Part shown: piece by piece, positions 11,153 to 16,389 of the stretch
Position numbering within the stretch: position 1 is the first letter of the stretch
Layout: each line of letters begins with the position of its first letter
DNA from: Smittium culicis
Lineage: Eukaryota > Kickxellomycota > Harpellomycetes > Harpellales > Legeriomycetaceae
Direction of reading: 5' to 3'
NCBI GenBank assembly: GCA_001970855.1
Contig: LSSN01001449.1
Span: forward strand, 1-16,389
Length of the DNA stretch: 16,389 nucleotides
Notes under the pieces: generated by a model
What the model was told of the DNA's origin: nothing
What the model saw: the letters and a program-made list of their open reading frames with translations, nothing else
Databases searched by the model: none
Program-made: the position numbers and the translations under genes

Positions 11153-11572
11153 ATCACATTCCTGAATTGCTTAAAACCTCTCATAGCAAAGTTACCAATT
11201 GAATTTGTCATCTCTTACATCGGACACTCTTACGTGAAGCGGAGTTTTTTTTTTTCTTAAAAGCTTTATTTGCTAGAGCTAACTAAATAAAACTATTAGT
11301 TATATTATATTGCAGATTCTTTGCAAAGAAAGCACTTTTATGCATAAAGAGTTACAGTATATAAGATTTCATATTTATCTATTATCCAGTAAATATAATC
11401 TAGTGTTTTTTTAGCAAATAACACTTGCAGAATTTAGTGGAAAATGGAAATGAGATACCAACTCCACCAATAATATTTAAACTTTTTTATATAATAAGTT
11501 CAATAGTAATAATAAGCTGCAACAAAGTGCTTTCTTCGTTTAGAATCCTCCATATACTTCATCTGATAACAC
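11153..11572. other. AT-rich spacer between element copies C and D
   Basis: 420 bp of AT-rich DNA. A short open frame can be read through part of it into copy D, but its composition (Ile, Leu, Ser, Phe) is that of AT-rich noise. Nothing else was recognised. Confidence 0.5.
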
Positions 11573-11770
11573 TTAACCTTTTCGCGGACGGTAGACTATT
11601 TTTGACCCACCAAATATAGCCAACAATTCTCATTTAAAATTCTTTAATTTCGAGTCTTTAAGAAATATTGGTATATTGTAAATTAACAACTAATAATAGA
11701 TTTGCTTATAAGTCATAAATGAACCAATATATTCGATTTTTTTAAAGAGTGTTGAACGGGAAAGGGTTAA
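11573..11770 (+). mobile_element. TTAA-ended 198-bp MITE-like element, copy D (best-preserved ends)
   Basis: Exactly 198 bp with TTAA at both ends. Terminal inverted repeats are imperfect: the left end TTAACCTTTTCGCG and the reverse complement of the right end, TTAACCCTTTCCCG, match at 12 of 14 positions. Internal blocks shared with copies B and C include GGTAGACTATTTTT, AAATATAGCCAAC and ATTCGATTTTTTTAAAG. The TTAA ends and CC(T/C)TTTC termini suggest piggyBac-type excision chemistry. The element is too short to encode a transposase and no autonomous relative is in the window. Confidence 0.8.
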
Positions 11771-12480
11771 TCAAAACTCCGATTTATAGTTATTAATATA
11801 TTTAAATTCATACAACTAAGAATTGGGCTAAAAAAAGGCGTAATTCACAAAAAAAAAAAAGAAAATTATCATTATCATTATCGTATTTTTTTCCTGAAAT
11901 ATATAATTGTTTATGAGAATTACATCAATCGTTCATTTATCCTCCAGAATGCCCAATTACTAGCTTCAATAAATTTAACTGAAGTAAGTGTGAACGTTCA
12001 TTTAAAAAGTTTTGTCGTAGACATAAATATCCATACCTCTTGAATATACCGCCTTACGCTATCAATTACTGGGTATAATAACAATCTAACTTGCAGAAAA
12101 TTATGCTGTAAATGTCGACCGGTACCTGATATACAATTTACTTTTTGTTTGTTTCTATGTTTAAAATAAAATAGTTATTATGTTAACTTATACATACGTA
12201 TTATCAGTCTTTCATTTTTGACTAATAAACATTTTTTAAATAGTTCATACATTACATTAAATTTTCTGAATAAAATAAAATTCACTAATAACACATTTAA
12301 TTTTTTAATAATGTCGTAAAATACTATACATTTCATCTTGAACTTTAATTTCCCTTTCATTTTTTTATTTAAAATAAACCACATATTAATCAAAGAAAAA
12401 TTTATAATATTCTATTCTTATAGAATCCATTATAATATGGATAACGGATCTATACATTGTTATATTATTTTCAATAGATC
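11771..12480. other. Spacer downstream of the GH19 gene
   Basis: It contains the presumed 3' UTR of the GH19-domain gene (transcribed leftward from 13689). It is very AT-rich. The short minus-strand frame at 12178-12393 is dominated by Lys, Ile, Leu, Phe and Asn and is not credible as a gene. No repeat copy or RNA gene was recognised. Confidence 0.5.
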
Positions 12481-13689
12481 TTATGTCATACAACCATTAC
12501 CATTAGGAGTTGCTGATTCATCAAAGACTTTAAGAACATCTTTGTACAACTTGAACCGCTTCTGCGCTATATCTTTGTGATCCCCTCTACACTCCAAAGC
12601 CCCGTTTATCATATTCACTGACGACCCAAATTGTCCGGATTGAACACCTGGATCTAGATGAACAAATGTCACCCAGTACCAAAACGTAACTTTCCAATTA
12701 GTTTCTTCGTCAAGAACCAAATTGGGATTTAATACAAGCCTGTTATCGCCGAACAGGTCCATCGAAGCATCTAAATAGTTTTCTCTCCACGTTATCTGGA
12801 TGTATCCTCTGCCTCCAAAATCATACTGATACTCTTCGTCGCCTTCTGTATAATAAAGTTCTTTACAGTCTTCAGTATTGCAAAGGAGTTCTCGATCATA
12901 TACGAAACCCCCGGATTCCCAGAGGATATTTGTAAATGCCATTGCTGCTTCCTCGACAGACGTAACGCTGCTAAGACATAGCTGATTAATAAAATGTTCG
13001 CAATTTGATTGAGATACTGAGGTGTAACCTCCATCTATTGCTGCCTTGCTAAGCATTTCGCAATTTAGCTCAAACCCAATACAATCAATGTCTTCTTCTA
13101 AATCGAATTCTTCACCATCAATATCACTTGAAAGTTCCGTGCTATTTCCTACATTACTCGCACTGTTATATTCATCTTCACTGGATTGGTCTTGCACTTT
13201 TAAATCACTTTCTTCGCTTTCGATATTACTTGAGTCTTCTGTGACATCTCCTGAATTACTCGCACTGTTATATCCGTCGTCACCGGATTGATCTTGGTCT
13301 TCCAAGTCGCTATCAACACTTGCTAGTTCGCCATTCGCGCTTCCGAAGGCACTCACGTCGACATCTTCTTCTGCAATTTGGCCTGTTTCATCTTTGCTTT
13401 CGCCAAATACGCCATCTGAAGACCCGGATTCAATGCCGCCGCTTTCTTTATCCAGCGACTCGCCATTCTCTTCGCTCACGTAAGGCTCGTTATCTCCTTC
13501 ACTATTAAATTCGTCGACTTCGCTGCTTCCATTTCCTCCGTCGAAGCTTGCAAGGTCTTGTATCCCGAATTCGCTCGCTGCTATGTCGTTATCTCCAGCT
13601 CCGAAAATTCCCAGTCCTCTGAATATATGCAAATTATTAACTGCAACTGCTGATACTGAAATAATACAAATCGGAATAACAACCAACAT
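12481..13689 (-). CDS. Secreted protein with acidic repeat region and C-terminal GH19 (chitinase-type) domain
   Basis: 402 residues, no intron. Residues 1 to about 18 form a hydrophobic signal peptide, so the product is probably secreted or wall-bound. Residues about 32-202 are low-complexity and strongly acidic (Asp, Glu, Ser, Gly, Asn), with two 34-residue tandem repeats (127-160, 161-194) and a partial third. Residues about 203-402 are a GH19 domain: LWESGGF (Glu 258, matching the HETTGG catalytic Glu), YDRELL (Glu 267, probable second acid), GGRGYIQITW (292-301, the family's GRGxIQ block), NPNLV and MINGALEC (360-367). Eight Cys in this half could give four disulfides. The family hydrolyses chitin or related beta-1,4-linked GlcNAc polymers. 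There is no chitin-binding module; the acidic region takes its place. The ATG at 13689 is the only Met that gives a signal peptide, and an in-frame stop lies shortly upstream. Catalytic activity and substrate are inferred. Confidence 0.85.
   Translation of the reverse strand: MLVVIPICIISVSAVAVNNLHIFRGLGIFGAGDNDIAASEFGIQDLASFDGGNGSSEVDEFNSEGDNEPYVSEENGESLDKESGGIESGSSDGVFGESKDETGQIAEEDVDVSAFGSANGELASVDSDLEDQDQSGDDGYNSASNSGDVTEDSSNIESEESDLKVQDQSSEDEYNSASNVGNSTELSSDIDGEEFDLEEDIDCIGFELNCEMLSKAAIDGGYTSVSQSNCEHFINQLCLSSVTSVEEAAMAFTNILWESGGFVYDRELLCNTEDCKELYYTEGDEEYQYDFGGRGYIQITWRENYLDASMDLFGDNRLVLNPNLVLDEETNWKVTFWYWVTFVHLDPGVQSGQFGSSVNMINGALECRGDHKDIAQKRFKLYKDVLKVFDESATPNGNGCMT
13090..13311 (-). repeat. 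34-codon (102-bp) tandem repeat inside the GH19 gene
   Basis: Repeat 1 is 13311-13210 and repeat 2 is 13209-13108. A partial third begins at 13107 (FDLEEDID). Shared protein pattern: SDL..QDQS..D.YNSASN.G..TE.SS.I..EE. The shared DNA shows that this arose by tandem duplication in frame. Such arrays often vary in copy number between strains. Confidence 0.8.
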
Positions 13690-13919
13690 CTTGTTACTTA
13701 TACAATAAAACTGTGCTTTTTATGATATTATTAAAAAGTCTTGCTTTTATTAAATGCTTCCGTTTTTATTTTATTATTTCTTTTGGGAAGGGGTTCTTTT
13801 TTTTTTGATATATCAAAATATTCTTTGCTATCGTTTTATAAAATTATAAGCTACTGTTTTGCTTTATATATACTTTTTTTTTTTTTGTAGCTATTCCGTC
13901 ATTCCATCATATTTTTTAT
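13690..13919. other. Region between GH19 start and retroelement relic
   Basis: It should hold the GH19 promoter. T-rich runs stand at 13798-13806 and 13875-13886. On the minus strand there are short lysine-rich open pieces (for example KNPFPKEII) that could be further decay of the relic towards its 3' side, but nothing is recognisable. Confidence 0.4.
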
Positions 13920-14612
13920 CTAAGTAACCATTATGGTTATTTTTTGATTGATACTAGGTGAATACGTTTAGATGCTGAATTTATGTTTTTCAAGTATGAA
14001 CCTGGTGTCTACGAACATGTTTAGCCTTTCTTTTTTTTTTATCTCTATTAGTATAAATATGCCATGTTAAAGCTCCATCTGCCCATCCTATATTACTATC
14101 CCATAAGTCTGATAATTTTAAAACTTGCCATAATGAAGGACGTGGTTTATGCCTAGTTGATTCTCCGCGTGGATAGATCTTATGTTTAACTATTAGACTT
14201 TTTTTTTTTTTAACCTCACCAAATATATTCGTTTATTATTGTACCCTGTATTAAATTTTTTTTCTAAGTATGCTCTTTTATTAAATCCCTGTCGTTTCCA
14301 GAAATCTGAATATTTTATATTGTCTAGTCTATTACAAAAGTTATCCCATGCCTTGATTGGCTATATTTGTTTTTCTCTTTTTTTTATTAATAAAATTATA
14401 GTAACTCTTGATAGTTGTTAGCGGTATAAATATGTGTAATTTTTTTTTTCTAGCTATTATAAAATCATATAAAATACGAGTATGCTTTTTTTTATTTAAA
14501 TATATAAATATATTGCATTTCAAGAATTCGCCTCTATTTTCCATTTTTTTTGGTAAAATTGAACTTGCATGAATTTATAATTATCTATTGACATCTTGGT
14601 CAACGTGCTATT
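13920..14612 (-). pseudogene. Frame-broken relic, probably endonuclease (EEP) domain of a non-LTR retrotransposon
   Basis: Four coding-like pieces lie in order on the minus strand but in changing frames with stops: 14612-14520 (ends KKWKIEANS), 14360-14193 (WDNFCNRLDNIKYSDFW, then YLEKKFNTG), 14196-13990 (PRPSLWQVLKLSDLWDSN and GALTWHIYTN, then a Lys/Arg-rich tail) and 14018-13920 (VDTRFILEKHKFSI, then TYSPSINQKITIMV). In LINE-type endonucleases the order is FW..L, GGDFN, L.DlWR..P...TW, SRIDyil, SDHk. These pieces match that order and spacing, with FNTG in place of GDFN and VDTRFIL in place of RIDYIL. Frame changes fall at poly-A runs. Only the endonuclease part is recognised; no reverse transcriptase motif is seen. 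Family assignment is inference from motif order. Confidence 0.42.
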
Positions 14613-15822
14613 GTATACTAAAGATCATACGCTATATTGTAAAGCTATGAAATAATTCTTTTTTCACTATTATTTGCCAATATATTTTCTATTTAAAATA
14701 ATATCTGTAAATTGTATTTAAATTATTTGCCAAATTATTCATTATTTAAGCTTATAGAATTTTCTGTGTATTTCTTTATGTCTATAGCCGTTATAAATTA
14801 GCTATTAAAACAGTAAACCTGCCTTTACGTTTAATAGAAAACAAATACGGATATGAGTGTATATTGTGTAACAATTCATTCAAAATTACTACTTAAAGTC
14901 GTGTTTTAATATCAAAAAATAAATGAACTTTTATCAATTATACAATTTAAAAAATCTTGATAGTATTTACTTATAAAGCTAATAAAATCGTGCTTTATAT
15001 ATTATAGCTTTATTCTGCTGAAAGCTTTTTTAGAAATTTTAGCCGAGATTGTGGCCTTTGATGAACTATTAGATACTCTGTAGTTTAATTGAAATGCGGG
15101 TTTCGGTTGATCTGGTGTATGATAAATTCAGTTATTTTGTTTTTAGCTGTTAAAAAAAGCATATATTTTGGTATCTCAAAGATGGATTTGCTACGAGTAA
15201 AATAGAAAAAAGTAATGGACATATTTTTTTTTCTTGTGCGTCTATTTATTACTGTTTATGTATTGAATCCGTCTCTAAAAATCGCTTGGACTTGAAGTAG
15301 CCGAACTAGCAAGTCTGATACAAAAAACAACATATCAAAAAATTCCATATATAAGCACCAAAACATCCATTTATACATATATATTACAGCTATTCGCTTT
15401 TGGTTTCGGCTTATAGTCAATATAACTTTAGGTTTGTTCTTACTTTGTAAAGCGTGGCAAGCACAGAAACTTCCATGACTGCGAAACTTCCTGCTATAAG
15501 TGCTACTTGTATATTATTGGCTGAATCCAAAACACGCTAATGTAAATTATGAGAAAAAGGTCAACTAGAAATTGATCCTTTAGCAAATCACAGGCACTAA
15601 ACAGAATCCTTCAAGTTTAGAGCCATAAATGGCTTTGATATAGGTTATTGGCCTTCAAAATTGACTATAATGATTTTACAGTTCAAAATTTGCCGGGCAA
15701 TTATTTTTTACTCTTATGCGTTAAAAAATCGCTTAGCTTTCACAGCGTTAATTTCAACTTCCAACTCTGATTATTTTTGAATAAGCTAAAAACACAATTC
15801 AAAGTTTACTCAAAGCGTGACT
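14613..15822. other. AT-rich spacer between the relic and SEC12
   Basis: It holds the SEC12 promoter at its right end. On the minus strand between about 15040 and 15230 two overlapping stop-free pieces of about 40 codons have protein-like composition (for example PDQPKPAFQLNYRVSNSSSK). They may be a more upstream part of the same retroelement relic, but they match no family I know, and pieces of this length occur by chance. No RNA gene was seen. Confidence 0.4.
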
Positions 15823-16389
15823 ATGGCTCAATCGCAAACGAGAAATATTCATTCTGTAGGCTTCCCCATTAGCTGCATTGATGTCTCTTCCATTGATGAC
15901 ATTTACCTGGGAGGTGGTGGTGGCCCAGGCCGTTCAGGAGTCAAAAATAAAATCGTTAGTAAATCCTTTGTTATAAACAATTTGCAAAATTTTCTTTTCT
16001 TAAAATTCTTTTATTTCATTAGCTATTTGTAATTAACTATTAACATTTTAATTCTTGCTTCACCTTATTTTATTTTAAAGCTGATTTGCAAAGTAAGCGA
16101 TGACATTTCAAAATTCTTGATATCATCTGAATACGAATTTAGCAATAATGAGGATGCGCCAACTTGCTTGTCTCTGCATCCAAAGGTATTTTTAATCCAA
16201 ATAATTTATAATTTCCTTTTACTTTCTTCTTAATGTTTTCTACCTCTATATAGGAAAAAATTCTAGCTGCTGGAGTAAACGGAACTCAACAGGAAATTAA
16301 AGATAAAAACAATAAAAACATTAGATTACTTGAATTAAAAAAGAAGAGGTTTGCACTAAAATTATATCTATACTTTCGCCTTTCTATTG
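15823..16389 (+). CDS. SEC12: Sec12/PREB-like guanine-nucleotide exchange factor for Sar1, 5' part (three exons seen)
   Basis: Sec12 is an ER membrane protein whose cytosolic WD40-type propeller loads Sar1 with GTP to start COPII coats. Exons: 15823-15954 (44 codons), 16081-16185 (35 codons) and 16254 to the window end. All junctions are phase 0 and together give one frame. Diagnostic features are the first propeller blade with LGGGGGPGRSGVKNKI (29-44), the Gly-rich loop plus GVKN typical of Sec12/PREB, followed by NNEDAPTCLSLHPKEKILAAGVNG, the second-strand pattern DAP..hHP. The remainder of the propeller, the transmembrane segment and the lumenal tail lie outside. The ATG at 15823 is preferred over the GTG at 15817. 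Exon 3 may end near 16346 (KKKR) at a further intron, since the last residues look less conserved. CTG falls at two hydrophobic positions, consistent with Leu decoding. Confidence 0.75.
15955..16080 (+). other. SEC12 intron 1 (126 nt)
   Basis: The intron starts GTTAGT and ends TTTTAAAG. A branch-like ACTATTAAC lies about 35-45 nt before the acceptor. The retained frame would stop at 16030-16032, while splicing joins KNKI to LICKVSDD as expected for the propeller strand. Phase 0. Confidence 0.78.
16186..16253 (+). other. SEC12 intron 2 (68 nt)
   Basis: The intron starts GTATTT and ends CTATATAG after a T-rich tract. Splicing joins LHPK to EKILAAG, restoring the conserved HPKE..L..G pattern. 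Phase 0. Confidence 0.8.

Noticed and set aside
12178..12393. 71-codon minus-strand frame downstream of the GH19 gene
   Set aside because: Composition is almost entirely Lys, Ile, Leu, Phe and Asn, as expected from random AT-rich DNA. No domain and no context.
13046..13508. Plus-strand frames opposite the GH19 gene
   Set aside because: They are antisense shadows of the acidic Ser-rich repeat region and mirror its 34-codon period.
14357..14370. TTGGCTATATTTGT resembling the internal block of the TTAA element
   Set aside because: No CTACC block and no TTAA terminus at the expected spacing, and it lies within the retroelement relic.

Overview
This window looks like nuclear DNA of an AT-rich fungus. 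Three of its genes are housekeeping or typical fungal genes: mitochondrial ATP synthase beta (ATP2), a Ycf1/Bpt1-type ABCC transporter and a Sec12-like exchange factor. Genes are intron-poor to moderately intron-containing and are separated by 2-3.5 kb of very AT-rich spacer. The four introns I could place begin GTAAAT, GTAATT, GTTAGT and GTATTT. This is looser than the near-invariant GTATGT of budding yeasts. Together with a GH19-type glycoside hydrolase gene, which is uncommon in Dikarya, it hints at a lineage outside Saccharomycotina. The gut-symbiotic or early-diverging fungi are one possibility. That placement is inference and I cannot fix the species.

Layout: (1) 1-1202, minus strand: the first 327 codons of ATP2 in three exons, with the C-terminus outside the window. 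Its upstream region has a cluster of five GCCAATA (CCAAT-box) motifs. (2) 1203-4197: AT-rich spacer with two copies of a 198-bp TTAA-ended repeat. (3) 4198-8976, minus strand: one uninterrupted 1592-codon ABCC full transporter. (4) 8977-12480: AT-rich spacer with two more copies of the same repeat. (5) 12481-13689, minus strand: a secreted protein with an acidic, internally repeated N-terminal half and a C-terminal GH19 domain. (6) About 13920-14612, minus strand: a frame-broken coding relic whose fragments line up in order with the endonuclease domain of non-LTR retrotransposons. (7) 15823-16389, plus strand: the first three exons of a SEC12/PREB-like gene, cut by the window end.

The genes do not form one pathway: there is a mitochondrial enzyme, a (probably vacuolar) conjugate exporter, a secreted hydrolase and an ER GTPase exchange factor. 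The less obvious content is in the spacers. A family of four diverged 197-198-bp elements has near-identical length, conserved internal blocks and imperfect terminal inverted repeats starting TTAACC, and I read it as a piggyBac-like non-autonomous element (MITE). The retroelement endonuclease relic lies directly upstream of the GH19 gene. No tRNA, rRNA or CRISPR array was seen.
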